Source: Prillingera fragicola (taxonomy: Eukaryota > Basidiomycota > Tremellomycetes > Trichosporonales > Trichosporonaceae). Taken from it: a stretch of DNA of 64,000 bases. Positions 1-11,251 of this stretch are shown here, piece by piece. The stretch covers positions 1,054,001-1,118,000 of the forward strand of contig BEDY01000005.1 in assembly GCA_002335605.1 (NCBI GenBank). Reading direction: 5' to 3'. A program made the translations under genes and the position numbers. The notes under the pieces were generated by a model. That model did not search any database, had not been told where the DNA came from, and saw only the letters and a list, made by a program, of their open reading frames with translations. How positions within the stretch are numbered: the stretch's first letter is position 1; every line of letters starts with the position of its first letter.

Positions 1-1052
1 AGCTCAAGAATGACGAGATTGACGTGTGCATTGGTAAGTCTGGGCAGGCCCAAGGAAATTGGCACTGGATTGCGATAGCAAGTCCTATTTATTAGGGGCG
101 CCTTTCTGTGTTGGAAGGCAGCTCGTCTTAGTGCTGACATCTAGCCCTCACCGACGCTCTTATCGCTGGCCTTGCCAACGGTCAGGACTCGTACAAGCTT
201 GTTGGACGATACATTGCTAGCCCGCTGCGCTGGGCCGTCGTTACCGGTCTCGAGAGCAGGTACAAGAAGATAGACGACCTTAAAGGCACCACCTTTGGTA
301 TTTCGCGTCTTGGCAGGTGAGTGATTGCCTTGCTCGCGTGACTCAAAGCCGATACTGACATTGCAGTGGATCGCAGGTGTGTAGACTGTGGAATCACAGA
401 GAACGCAGCTAATTGCCAGGTCATGGCTTCAGTGCTTGCTCTGGAGCACGGGTGGGGCGCCGAGGACCAGCCCAAGTTTAAGGGTGAGCGTCGACAGGCG
501 ACGATAGCTAATGACAGTCGAGGGCCAGTTCAAGCCGCTCCGTGACTCGGTGAACGCTGGTGACAGTGAGTGGAGACTTTGCCTTGTACTGACTTCAGCC
601 TCTGTCTTCCTCTGGGAGTGGTTTACGACCAAGCCGTACGTTGACAGCGGCGAGGTGCGCTTTATTGGCTCGGTGTACAGTAAGCCGTCCGTACTCGTCT
701 CTCACTGACACTAGCCCCCTGGCCATGCTGGTCGATTGCTGCGTCTGTCAAGTCTGACAACGCTGCCGTCTCCGCGTTTATCAAAGCGCTCCAGCCATAC
801 GTTGTGAAGTTCAACTCTCCTGAGTCGCGTGCAGGCCCTGCCATTGACTATGTCGCAACCACCTTTGACCAGAAGCGTGACGACGTTGTTGAGTGGCTCT
901 CGAGCGTTCGCTGGGAGACCTCGCTGCCCGAGGTCTCGGAGGGTGTCGTTCGCCAGACTCTCGATGTGCTGGAAAAGGCCGGCGTTGTGAAGTCTGCCAG
1001 CTACGACATGTCCACTTTTGTCAACACAAACGTGGCCAAGATTATCCGTTAG
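1..1052 (+). CDS. Ca3427-like periplasmic-binding-fold protein, 5'-truncated
   Basis: The 3' part of a multi-exon gene; its start lies before the window. After removing short introns the protein reads DVCIALTDALIAGLANG, then GRYIASPLRW, DDLKGTTFGISRLGSGSQVMAS, FLWEWFTTKP and a C-terminal helix ending NVAKIIR-stop at 1050-1052. This pattern (a DLKG strand followed by ISRxGSGS) is that of the type II periplasmic-binding-fold proteins related to Candida Ca3427 and to the NMT1/THI5 superfamily. In that fold the GSGS turn would bind a small anionic ligand; the real ligand and role are unknown to me. Seven exons are visible: one is only 10 nt (367-376, supplying part of GSGSQ), and two introns are only 34 nt (484-517) and 33 nt (566-598). 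No signal peptide can be judged because the N-terminus is missing. Family call fairly sure; function open. Confidence 0.75.
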
Positions 1053-1322
1053 ACAGCAGGGCATGCTGGCGGGGTCAGAGGACATAATAGTAGTATGCAT
1101 GCATCATGTCGTCAGTTCAGGTCAGCCTCGGAACGATCGGATGGAGGGGCTGGAGTAGTAGTTCCGGGTTCCTTGGGAGCAGAGCCGCTGCGGTGGAGGC
1201 CACCACTCACCCACTCGGGTGTGCACGGCCGCGCGCCTAGCCGAAGCGCCGGCATCTAGGTTCAGAACGCACCACATGAAGTTGTCACTGCTCCTCCTCC
1301 TCACGCGACAACGACCGCAGCC

Positions 1323-2258
1323 ATGTCCAAACCCGAATGGCTCACCATTCTCGAAGCGCAGATCGCGGCCTGCCCGAGGCACACGGGTAAGTGACCTCCT
1401 TGCGTAGCAATGCTGACGGCAGTCTACGCGCTCGCGACGATTGACGGCGGTGCGCCTCGTGTTCGCCATGTCGTCCACCGCGGTAGTGAGTGCTTCTCCA
1501 AGACGTCACAAGCCTGTAACTGACACAACCTGCTTTCGTCCTGTCCTTCACGCCCTGCTCCACTGCACCAACCCACAGTCTCACCATCGGGCCTCCTCTT
1601 AGCGACAACCGACAAGCGCATGCCTAAAGCCCAGCAAATCAGCCACGACCCACATACCGAGATTGCCTGGTTCTTTGCTCCCTCGATGATGCAGATTCGC
1701 ATTCGCGCCCGCGCGTTCACTTTCCCGGCAGCAGGCTCGAGGCGCGGCTTCGACGATTCCGAGGAGGAGGACGAGCTCACCGAGGAAGGAACCGGCATCG
1801 CGTTCATCCCTACCATGAAGGCGCTGGGTCGGGACGCCCCCGAGAGCAAGTATCGCTTCTGGGAGAAGGAGCGGGAGAGGCTGTTCGTCGAGGCAATGAG
1901 CCCGCAGATGCGTGCTAGCTTTGCCAAACCTAGTATCTCGGGAACGCTGCTCGAGGACATTGAGGTGCCGAGGGACCAGTGGCCAAAGGAGCTGTCGCTT
2001 GACCCTGTGAGTGGACCGGTTGTGCCAGGGAGTTCTTCCGCCGCGAGCTGCTGTCTGGCATACAGAGGGGGGTCGCGCTGACAACCCCAGAAAACTGACG
2101 AGGAAGCGCGCGCACTCGACTTTGCCCACGACAACTTTGCCGTCCTCGCCCTCTACCCCGAACGGGTCGAGACTCTCGAGCTAGCTGAGAACCCACACCG
2201 CCGTATCAAGTGGAAGCGCGTTGGAAACGGATGGGAGAAGGAGGAGCTCGTGCCATAG
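1323..2258 (+). CDS. Alr4036-family FMN-binding pyridoxamine-phosphate-oxidase-like protein
   Basis: Four exons. The protein starts MSKPEWLTILEAQIAACPRH at the first ATG after a CT-rich leader, continues TVYALATIDGGAPRVRHVVHRG, then HRGISPSGLLLATTDKRMPK after an intron whose donor is GTA|GTGAGT, and ends GWEKEELVP. The order (N-terminal helix, a strand 'A-L-A-T-I-D-G-G-x-P-R-V-R-x-V-V-x-R-G', then 'L-x-x-T-D-x-R' and a long stretch with a WFxxxxMQ(I/F)RIRA strand) fits the Alr4036-type FMN-binding split-barrel domain, a branch of the PNPOx fold. An acidic insert EEEDELTEEG sits in the middle. The family binds FMN; its substrate is not established, so I do not call it pyridoxine biosynthesis. 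It lies 270 bp after the preceding gene in the same direction. Confidence 0.82.
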
Positions 2259-2391
2259 GGTGCGAGAGTGAACGGCAGCAAGGAAGGTCGAGGGTTTCCA
2301 GAGGTCAGGAGGACCAGCCGCAGTGTCGTTTGGTTGTTTGGTCACAGATCCTAGGTATCAAGTGATGCATATGTTACAATATCTGCCCCGT

Positions 2392-3559
2392 CTATGCCTC
2401 CTCGGCGTACTCGCCTTCTCCATGCTCGCCCTCGGCAACCTCAGCCTCAGGCGCGTCATCCTCTCCCCACCAGCTGACAAGACCCAAGCCCTGCTCAGCC
2501 ACGGCCGCAACGATCCGGTAGCCCGCGAGGAGATAAGGATCCTTGTCCTCATCTTCTTCCTCCTCGCCTTCGGGTTTGCGCGCTGAGGGCGGTCCAGGCT
2601 CGTTCTCGTGCCACTCGACTGACTCAATGCGGAAGCGGATGGGTTCTCCCGGGTCGTAGTAGAAGCGTTCTGAGTTGTTAGCCAGAGCACAGAATCAGAA
2701 GAGGGCAGTAGGGTTCACAAGGGAGCGTCCCTATCCATTGATGGACCTAGATGGCCACACACTCCCTGCGGCTTCGCAACACTCACCTGCTTTCAAGGTG
2801 TTCTGGAGCGCGGCCTCGTCCAGAGGAGGTCCGTCATCTCCGGGGTACCAGAAGAAACGCTTCTCATTCTCGTCGCTGCAAGCGCGTCAGTACCAAATCA
2901 AGCGGAAGTAGCAAGGAACATACTAGGTGGAGTTCTGGGGAAGGAGAGTCGAGAGAATGTAAATGTCCTGGAAGAATCCGAGGGAGACTGAAGGTCAGCA
3001 AGCTTCATGAGATTAAGCGGCCTACCTCGAATATAGGAAGGGGTAGTAGAAAGGACCTTGCCCACAATAACCTCGCCGACGAAGGGGGAGAAGAGGAGCA
3101 GACGGAATGAGACTGCAGGTGTCAGCGTCCATTGCGAGGTTGAATCGCTCAGTTGCTCCCATGTGGCTCAAGGCGTTGCCAGCCCTAACCAAGTCTTGGG
3201 CTTTCAAAGGTCTTCCTCACCCTTGTAGAACATCTGTCCATTGCCCCAGGTCACGCGTCCGTCCTCTGCCGTGAGGATATCGAAGACTGACAGTCCGAGG
3301 CCGCGCTCAGGAATGAGGCGATTGGCATATCTACGGTGTCAGCAATGGCTGCCTACCAACGATGGACCTGCGGCAGCTATACTAGAGCACTTTCTAGACG
3401 CCGTCGAGTACCTACTTCTTGTTGAGCGCATCCTGGATGGTGGTCGCTGCGTCGATTCCAAATGTGCGTGGTGCGACGGGCAACGTATCCTGTGGTGTGA
3501 GTTCCTGACCTGTCAAGCCGGAGTGCAGAGCGTACCATGACGGCGATTAGGTTGAACAT
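2392..3559 (-). CDS. RPC25: DNA-directed RNA polymerase III subunit Rpc25 (RPC8)
   Basis: A minus-strand gene with a first exon of only 8 codons (MFNLIAVM, 3536-3559), followed by DTLPVAPRTFGIDAATTIQD, then YANRLIPERGLGLSVFDI, VSFRLLLFSPFVGEVIVGKV and, near the end, AGERFYYDPGEPIRFRIESV. This is the Rpb7/Rpc25 architecture: an N-terminal tip domain followed by the OB-fold domain specific to Rpc25. With Rpc17 it forms the Pol III stalk, which works in initiation of tRNA, 5S and U6 genes in the nucleus. The C-terminus is acidic (GEEEDEDKD and EDDAPEAEVAEGEHGEGEYAEEA), which is longer than I would expect. The stop is at 2392-2394. It is divergent from the carrier gene at 3924, with 364 bp between starts. 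Confidence 0.9.
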
Positions 3560-3923
3560 GGCCGCTTAGATTGAAGTGCGACTATGTCTCCATGCCGTTG
3601 CCCAACGAGGTGTAGAGGGATGCAAGTTGCAAGTAGCTCGAGCTTGATGGCCATGGACATAACCAACAATTCTGGCCTCCACTCCCTGTGCTGTTGCACT
3701 GATATAAATACTCCCGTTGCCACCAACCGAGACAAAATGTACACCGCACATTTTACACGTCATTAGTTGTTTTGGTGGCCAGTGACGTTGTCAGGGAACT
3801 GCCATGTGCGGGAGGTGGAGGAGTTGCAGAGATTTCTTTCAACGTTTTGTTCAGTGGCTATAATATTTACATCATCCACTGCAACAGCTGCCATCCAACA
3901 ACCGACCGACTCACACCCGTTCA
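3560..3923. promoter_or_regulatory. Divergent promoter region RPC25 / RIM2
   Basis: A 364-bp spacer between two head-to-head start codons. A TATA-like run (TATAAATA, 3703-3710) lies about 215 bp before the RIM2 start and about 145 bp before the RPC25 start. No other site stands out. Promoter role is inferred from position. Confidence 0.45.
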
Positions 3924-5262
3924 ATGTCCGCAGCAGCAGAGCAGTCATTGCCACAGGCATCAAGCTCAAAGCTGCCTCCTCTCCCCCAGCTGCCCAAGCA
4001 CAAGAAGCAGCTGATCGGATGGCAACACTCGTTTGCCGGCAGGTGAGAACTTGCACAGCCTGTGTGAGCGAGCTTCTGGCTGATGCTGTCCCAGTATCGG
4101 TGGAATGGCCGGTGCCATTGTGACTTCTCCCTTTGATGTCGTCAAGGTGAGCATCGTTTTGCATGCCCGGGTGGCGACTACGACTGCGCTGACTCTTCTA
4201 GACCCGCCTCCAGTCTGACCTCTTCAAGACGCCCCACGCCGTCGCGACCAAGGCCGTTGGATCCCAGTCTGGCGATGTCATTCGCCACGAGGCTGAGATG
4301 GCCATGAAGCAGCACCCCAAACGAACTGGAATTCGCGGCTCGCTGTGGCAGTTTGCGGACACTCTGTACCTCATCAGGCGGATACAGGTCGAGGAGGGCT
4401 GGCGAGCACTTTACAAGGGATTGGGACCCAGCTTGGGCGGTATCATCCCTGCTCGGTGAGTAAACTTCATTAAGGCAAAGCTAATAACAGTGCGATCAAC
4501 TTTTACTTTTACCCGACGTCAAAAGCTTTCCTGGCCAAGCAGTTCCCCAACGCCCCCACCGAGAAACCCGGACAGACTGCCGAGGACTCGCCGCTGGTCC
4601 ACCTCGGCGCTGCCGTTGTGGCCGGTGTCATGACTTCGTCTGGAACCAACCCCATTTGGGTCGTCAAGACCCGCCTGCAGCTGTCCGCCCGGAAACGTGA
4701 GGGCGCTGTCAGTCTTGCTCCTGGAACCCCTCCAGGTGCCGTTGCGGCACCACGTTCCGCCATGGCCATGACCATGGACATTATCAAGAACGAGGGTATC
4801 AAGGGCCTGTACCGCGGTCTTTCGGCGAGCTATCTCGGTGTGTCGGAGGGTGTTATTCAGTGGGTGCTGTACGAGCGTTTCAAGCGTATCGGACGCACCA
4901 AGACCGCCAGTCTGGACGAGCACGAGAGTGTGCTGTCGTATGTAGGATCCATTGTTGGCGCCTCTGGTGGTGCCAAGGCTGTCGCCAGTCTGATCACCTA
5001 CCCTCACGAGGTCATCCGTACTCGTCTGCGTCAGCCCGCCGTCGACGGTGTCGTCAAGTACAAGGGTCTAGTGCAGACTCTCAAGCTGGTAGTCAAGGAG
5101 GAGGGGTAAGTCGTCTAAACGTCGCTTGGCTGAACAGTTACTGACTTTCCCAGCGTGGCAAGCCTGTACGGCGGTCTTACGGCGCACATGTTCCGCGTGG
5201 TCCCCAACGCGGCGTGCATGTTCCTCATCTACGAGCTCGTTGCGGCTCGTCTTGGTTCATAA
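3924..5262 (+). CDS. RIM2: Mitochondrial pyrimidine nucleotide carrier (Rim2/SLC25A33-36 type)
   Basis: Five exons (3924-4042, 4095-4146, 4202-4455, 4491-5105, 5154-5262) give 382 aa. The three mitochondrial-carrier repeats are visible through their signatures: SPFDVVKTRLQSD, NPIWVVKTRLQL and YPHEVIRTRLRQP, each followed further on by a GLYRG/ALYKG-type motif. The PIWVVKTR second repeat and the long insert after the first signature (about 60 residues before GSLWQFADT) are typical of Rim2 and its animal relatives SLC25A33/36. These exchange pyrimidine (deoxy)nucleotides across the inner mitochondrial membrane for mtDNA and RNA synthesis. The start is the first ATG after the TATA-like box, and codon phase agrees at every junction. 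I am confident of the carrier family and fairly sure of the Rim2 subgroup. Confidence 0.88.
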
Positions 5263-6606
5263 TGTCAATAGTTTTGGGCTACACAACACCATTCATAGAC
5301 ACGCATTACCACTCGCATGTATCACTAGCATTGCCGCGCTTCATAGCAAGAACTTTTGTGCTGGTTTCTATATCGTGCAATTGAATCGGGTTTACCGCGA
5401 CGTAGTACCGGGAATCCCAGCCGGCAAAGCGAACTAGCCAGCGAGACTAAGAGTGCAACAATTGTACAACAGCTGGTCCCAAAATCAAAGGTGCAACAAC
5501 CAATCTGTGTCGCAATAACCCATGGGAGGTATGCGTACTCCATTCTGCTGGGTTGTTTAGGACGGCCATTTGCGTCGCGCCGAAATCAATTCATGACAGT
5601 GCCGAGGGCTGTTCGGCAGCCCGGCAGCCCGGCAGCTGGGCAGACACTAAATTTGATCCAGCGGGGAGAGTACAGCTGTGCAGCTGTACAGCTGATCGTT
5701 GGCACTGACAAGGGTAGTCAGGCCGGTAAATGTGAGCGATGCCGAAGCAGGCGCCGAGTGGGGGAGACGAACGGCTACGGAGTCGTCGACCGTCGACGAC
5801 AATAGCAGACGCAACTCCGCCGAGGCAGAAATCTCGGCGTCTTGCCAGCGCGTCGACCTAGTCACGCGCTCGACATCTGAAAAAACGGGCAAGCATGTTG
5901 CACCGACATACACCGAGGACGAACCTGAACTTGGAGTCGTTTGAATGGTGGAATGGTGGTGCGTGCGTATGTTTGTCTCGCAACGAATTCTACTATCTTT
6001 GCAGACACCGTGTCTCTCCAGCAAAGGCCGAAAAACTACCTGAGCTAGACTCGCTACCGTGGGTGTATCTGGTCTCGCAACATCTTGCACGTGATGGATG
6101 AGTGTAGGAGACATGTGCACCGGCGACTTCCGAGAACCACTGCGTGATGGCTTGCTCGTAGGTGGCATGCAAACGCACCATTTGCCACTGAGAGCCCCGT
6201 TAGTCAGCCCGGTTAGTCTTTGCTTAATGGTGTTAGCGGTACCGACGCGTTGGAGTTGTTGCCCTGACATGTGTGCTCCGCATGGTGTCGTGTTAGGGTG
6301 GTCCACCTAACGATTAAGCAGCTAAGGTCAGGTAGTCAGAACGCCCCGGATGAAACTGTGGAAATTGTGTAGCCAACTGCATATGTCGCACACGTCTGGC
6401 TGCACCTGGTCTGTGAACTGTCAAGTCCTGGTGCCGTAACTATAACTCCCCTCTCTATTCCACGCCTGCGGCTTTGCCGTAGCTCACTGCAGGGGTTCGT
6501 GTTGCGGTGATCGTACATGTCGGTGGAGGCTGTTGCTGATGCTTGTCCATGCGTTGATTGTTGTGTCTCGCCTCTCTCCACCACATCCTCAAGGGCAGGG
6601 GCGGCC
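5263..6606. other. Intergenic, no gene seen
   Basis: Lies between the 3' ends of RIM2 (+) and PBDC1 (-). Open frames here lack family resemblance and coding-like composition. It contains imperfect copies of CGGCAGCCC at about 5614-5640 and a perfect inverted repeat with 9-bp arms (5670-5689). Confidence 0.6.
5670..5689. repeat. Inverted repeat with 9-bp arms
   Basis: Arms GTACAGCTG and CAGCTGTAC with a 2-nt spacer; further CAGCTG hexamers follow directly. Could be a protein-binding palindrome or chance; no known site assigned. Confidence 0.4.
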
Positions 6607-7244
6607 TTACGCCGACGCCTTCTTGGCAGCCTGCGCCTCCTCGTAGACCTTGTCGTTGAGACCGGCGCGGTTACGGGCAATCTCGAGGGCGACAAACTGG
6701 GTGCGCAGAACGAGAATGGTGTTGTCCTCGGCGTACAACTTGTCGCAGTTGGTCCGGATAAGGGTGCCAAAGTTGTAGTCGGTGAGGCTCTTCTCGTAGC
6801 CCATGACAAAGTTGCGCCAGCGCTCCTTGCCCTCCTTTGACTTCATCTTCTCCTCGTCGAGAATTCGGAGGTTCTCCTTGTCCTCAAACTCAGGGAATGT
6901 CTTCATGAGGTCCTCGTAGATGTCGCCGTCCATGCTGGATTTGTCAGTAAGTTGGCCAAGGGATATATTAGGCTGAAAGTCGGCACCGCGACAAGAAAAC
7001 CTTCCCCTGTGGCTATACGCACTTGGTGAGCTTAATCTTGGAAGGGGGAATCGAAGTAATGAGCTTTTCGTAAGCCTCGAGGTGCTCCACGGTCTTGACA
7101 GCTGAAGATGTTAACAAACTTGCCTGGGGAGAGTCCATCGCTGCAACGCGCTGTGATCCCCGACCTACCGAATTGCATCTCGATGTCCTCTGAGTTGCCT
7201 GCCGTCTCCGGGTCGAACTGGTTGATGTTGGAATGAGCAGACAT
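6607..7244 (-). CDS. PBDC1: PBDC1/Chp1-family chaperone for eEF1A
   Basis: Three exons (7169-7244, 7023-7101, 6607-6934) encode 160 aa. The protein starts MSAHSNINQFDPETAGNSED, continues EMQFAVKTVEHLEAYEKLI and SKIKLTNMDGDIYEDL, and has the core KERWRNFVMGYEKSLTDYN and IRTNCDKLYAEDNTILV. This is the PBDC1 family (yeast YPL225W). The family was once named for polysaccharide biosynthesis, but its yeast member has been shown to be a dedicated co-translational chaperone (Chp1) for the GTPase domain of elongation factor eEF1A; that comes from the literature as I recall it, not from this sequence. The length is typical. The start is the only ATG that begins the conserved NPETA/DPETA-like N-terminus, and the phases of both introns match. 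Confidence 0.87.
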
Positions 7245-8775
7245 TGTGGAGTGGTTTGTTTGAAGGTGAGAAGCGCCCAAATGGTGGTTTAAGAGGTAGT
7301 TATGTTGAAACTTCTAGATGACGCACGGCCGTGCCACATAAATTACGTAAATAAATACTTTTGACAATTGTTTACGTAAAATTTCTTCTAGATGGCACTG
7401 GCAGCGTTGTGGCGCCGCTGGCCAGCGAGAGAGGATATCCATGGCAGGAAGTGGTCGAAACGGCAGGTGTTATTGGTACAGAACCAATGACAGTTCAATT
7501 GTGTCGGTTCAGTTGTGTGACTCTTGATGTCGTACGGAACTACACGGTCAAGGCAGCTGAGGTCCTGGTGCCACTTTGACCTCCGATAATTTACTGACCT
7601 GACGTTGCTAACACCTCCGGGACACCGTTGCTGCTGTCAATCCGAGCTCACAACCGTCCCCTTGCGAAGATGGGCAGATAAGCTGGTGTGCAACTTTGAA
7701 CCTTTGAGGGAAGATGCTCATCTTCGACGTCGAGGGCCACCTATCCCACTTGCTCCACTCTGTGCGCAAGGCAGTTGGAGCAGGTGCATGGCAATGCCGA
7801 GTTCGAATCACCCTTAGACGGTACTTGAGATCCCACCACAATGCCCTCCCTAGACCAAGGTGCAAGCCATTTCTAGGCTCGTGATCAACGGCCACAAGTT
7901 TCAATCTTCAGTCACCCTGCAAGAAAATGCCCTAGGAGCATCGTCATTCATGCCACAGTGACCAGTGCCAGAACAAGATCCTGTGGACTTGTGACTTGCG
8001 ACTCTTGGTTCTTCGGCCAAGATGAACGGACATCAGCTGTACCCGAAAGATAGCGCAAGAGCGGAACGAGTGACGGCATACCGCTAAGTTGGCCGTTTCG
8101 TGTTACGCGATTACCAGTGAAGGCGGGTAGAAAGTACGAGAGTGTCGAGATCCGGCAAGTGGAGCAGTGTTCCCGCACATTTAGTCCCAAACTCTGGCTA
8201 CTGGGTTTGGTCAACATGCCACATTGAGCCACCGTTTCGTCCTGAGACCACATATGTTCCTACCCTGGCAATCCCATCGCAAGACCGCATTGCCCGTTGA
8301 GATATGCTGCGCATCACTAGCCAGCAACGACAGCCGTGTCCTCCGCCCGTAGAGGATGTTGAGATGTACAATTTTCAAGTCTGCACCAGCTGCACTACGC
8401 AGTGACGTCCATGCACAATAACACGGATAGTCCACGTGTATCGCACGCGAGTACCACATGGCCGCCACCCACGCGACCAGCGGCCTGTGCGTGGTGCGTG
8501 TCGCATATGCCCTGACATCTGGGGCGTGTTGGAATCCATGCATCCATCTGCCCTTTCGTCGTTCGTATCATCCTTGTAGCTCGTCGAGCACCTCTCAACT
8601 CAGTGCCAATACGCGCTCTATCCAGCGTTTTGCTACTCGCCAGCGTAGCTTGGACATTCTCCGCACGACCAATCGCTTCTGCTCGCTACCGCGCTAGAAT
8701 CCGCGTCAACGTGGACAGCCCACGCTCGGGCTCATTCGACACTGTACTCATCACTCTCTCATACACGAAACAAAC
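7245..8775. other. Divergent intergenic region PBDC1 / MKT1
   Basis: A 1.5-kb spacer between two divergent starts. I see no gene in it. The part next to PBDC1 is AT-rich and carries two TTACGTAA palindromes (7343-7350 and 7372-7379). Confidence 0.55.
7343..7379. promoter_or_regulatory. Pair of TTACGTAA (bZIP-type) sites
   Basis: Two perfect TTACGTAA octamers, 29 bp apart start to start, about 100-135 bp upstream of the PBDC1 start. TTACGTAA is a known target of fungal Yap/Pap1-type bZIP factors. Use here is inferred. Confidence 0.45.
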
Positions 8776-11251
8776 ATGCCCATTAGGAATCTAGATGGTA
8801 GGTCTATACTTCAACATACACTAATCCTGCAGTCTATCTGCGCGAGCGCAAGCTCGTCCAGTCGGCGCCGTTGAGCGCTCTTGCCGGCACTCGACTCGGT
8901 ATTGATGTTAACTACTACGTGCGCCACTTGCTGCAGGACCCCGATCAGCGCGAACCCCTCATTGCTTCGACCGGTGGTCTGCCGCTGTCGCTTGCCAACC
9001 GAATCGAGAGCGACTTGCGGCAGCTGGACAAGGCCGGTATCAAGCCCGTCTTTGTGTTTTCGGGTCTCCCTCTGGCTTCGCGACCGCCTCCCAAGGGACC
9101 CAACGTCCAGATGGAACGCGAGAACATTGTCAAGAACGAGGCATGGACATACTACGAGGACGGACAGGTGGACCGCGCAGTCGTTGCTCTCACGCAGATC
9201 AACCGCGGCATGTGGATAGACACCCAGGACGTTGTTCGACTCATTCTGCGCGCATTCAAGCACCGCTTTGTCGAGTATGTGATTGCGCCATACCTCGCGT
9301 CCGCACAGGTGAGTTGGGGTACGTAGACAACGCTGACTTCAGCTTGCATACCTTCTCCGTCATCCCAAGGGCTACATCCACGCCATTTGGTCAGACTCAG
9401 AGGCATTGTTGTGGACAGTGGACAAGGTCATTACCTCGATCGAATGGTCAGGTAACTTCACCTTTTATGACAAGCACCGCGTGCTTGCAGACCTTGGCTT
9501 TACTGCCGACCAGTTCCTCGATCTCAGCCTGCTGGCAGGCTGCTCCCTGTGCCGCACCTTCCCTCCCATCGCCGACAGCTTCTCCATCCGCTCGGCTGTT
9601 GACCTTATCCGCCAGAACAAAACCGGTATCGCAACGTGCCAGGCATGGCGCGACACACCACAGATGAAGGCTGCGGGATACAGCGAGGCATTTATGCGCG
9701 CACGCTTGGCGGTCAAGTATGCGCTTGTCCTCACTACCGACGGTGCTTGCATGCCACTTCCTCTGGTCGTCCCACCTCAGGGAACCGTGGTCAAGGGCGA
9801 CGACGTCCCAGCCAACCTGGACGAGATATTCTCGCCCCGCTTGCCCGACGAGCTCTACTTCCTCATTTGCCGCGGTATGGTCTCGGCCAGCTTGGTCGGC
9901 TGCTTGACCTCGGGATTCATCGACGAGCGTCAGCCATTGGCCGACTCGCCAGAGTACCGCCGGTTCATCAAAGACATAATCACCGAGGGCGCAACTTCAC
10001 CCAAGTGTACCACCCTGGCATTGCTGACTGCCGGCCTGCACCCAACCTGGGCACAGAAGCGTGTCGGAGCACACTACTACTTTGACACTGCGTTCACGTC
10101 CCCCATGGGCACAACCGTCCCAACGACCGACCCATTGACCCAGTCACTCGTTGAAAAGTGCTCTACATGGGTTGTGCCCCACCACGTTCTCGGCGACGAG
10201 CTTAGGCGACAGAGCTCGTCCACCATTGACCTCAAGCTCTGCATCGGCACGCTTGAAAAGGACGAGACCATTGCATATACTAAAAAGGATAAGGCGGCCA
10301 AGACCCTGGAGAAGAAGGATGAGATTGTCGCCAACATTATCTGGCGCTTCCTCGACGTTCGCGGCTTTGTCAATGCCAGTCACCACCAGACCCACATGGG
10401 CAAGGCCTTCCATGCAGCCTGCTGCGCGTCACGAGTCACGGACAAGCTTCAGGAGCCCATCTATGTTATTCTCGAGTTGCTCCGCGCCGGCGTCGTCCAT
10501 GGCCACCGCTTTGGCAACAATGGCCAGGTATACTCTGGAGGACCAAGCTTTGGCACCGACGAGGAGCAGAGCAACACTCTGCTGATCATGCGTGTTCTGA
10601 GCACTATCCCCTTGAGCTTCCGTCCCGAGCAGTGGGCTGGTCCTCTCTCGCGTGAGCTCTTGGTCTTCAACTCGTTTGTCAAGTCGACGACCAAGGCATT
10701 GAGGCACCTCCTCGAGGCTATCAACGTTCATATCCTGCTGTCGGGCGACGCACGTCGCAACCGTGACGACTACTTGGACATGTGTATTAGTGAGTACTCA
10801 ACCACAAGGCTCTTTTGACAACGCAGGCTTGCCGTTCCAGACGGACGTCAACACTGGCTTTGGTATCCTGGCCAAGACATATCTCGACGCCGCCACCTTC
10901 CACTATGGCGACACCATCAACGAGTCGAACGCCAGCACCGAGGCTGTGCAGCAGGCTAAGCGCTCAGCACTCGAGTTTGTGGACGGAGCGTTCACTGGTG
11001 TAAAGACACCCACTCTCGAGGTCGAGCGAGGCTTTAGGTTCTGGGATGCGGTGAGTACGACAGTGGCCACCTAGCGAGCGATTGAGCAAGATTAAGATTG
11101 GTGCCTAACGCCTTCTCAGATCATGGTGGCGATTCGCACTCTGAACAAGGAACAAGGGCCTAGCCCGTCCGTGGCAAACACTGTCATTCAGCCAGATGTC
11201 ATTGAGCAGTTTGAGCGGGCAGACCGATGGCTGCGTCCTATGCGGCCATAG
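8776..11251 (+). CDS. MKT1: Mkt1-type XPG-fold post-transcriptional regulator
   Basis: Five exons (8776-8797, 8833-9308, 9343-10789, 10827-11050, 11120-11251) give 766 aa. The N-terminal third is an XPG/FEN-like domain: GTRLGIDVNYYVRHLL near residue 25, KPVFVFSGLP, then GYIHAIWSDSEALLW and DLSLLAGCSLCRTFP. The rest matches the Mkt1 N and C domains in order and length (yeast Mkt1 is about 830 aa). Mkt1 works with Pbp1 on the 3' UTRs of certain mRNAs, including HO and mitochondrial-protein mRNAs. Where active XPG nucleases have a GCD motif this protein reads GCS, and the acidic cluster before it is thin, so it is probably not an active nuclease. The first exon is only 22 nt. All phases agree. 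Confidence 0.9.

Noticed and set aside
7780..7830. A GAGTTCGAATCACC stretch like a tRNA B box
   Set aside because: The flanking bases do not pair as a T-stem and no A box, anticodon arm or acceptor stem is found at the right distances.
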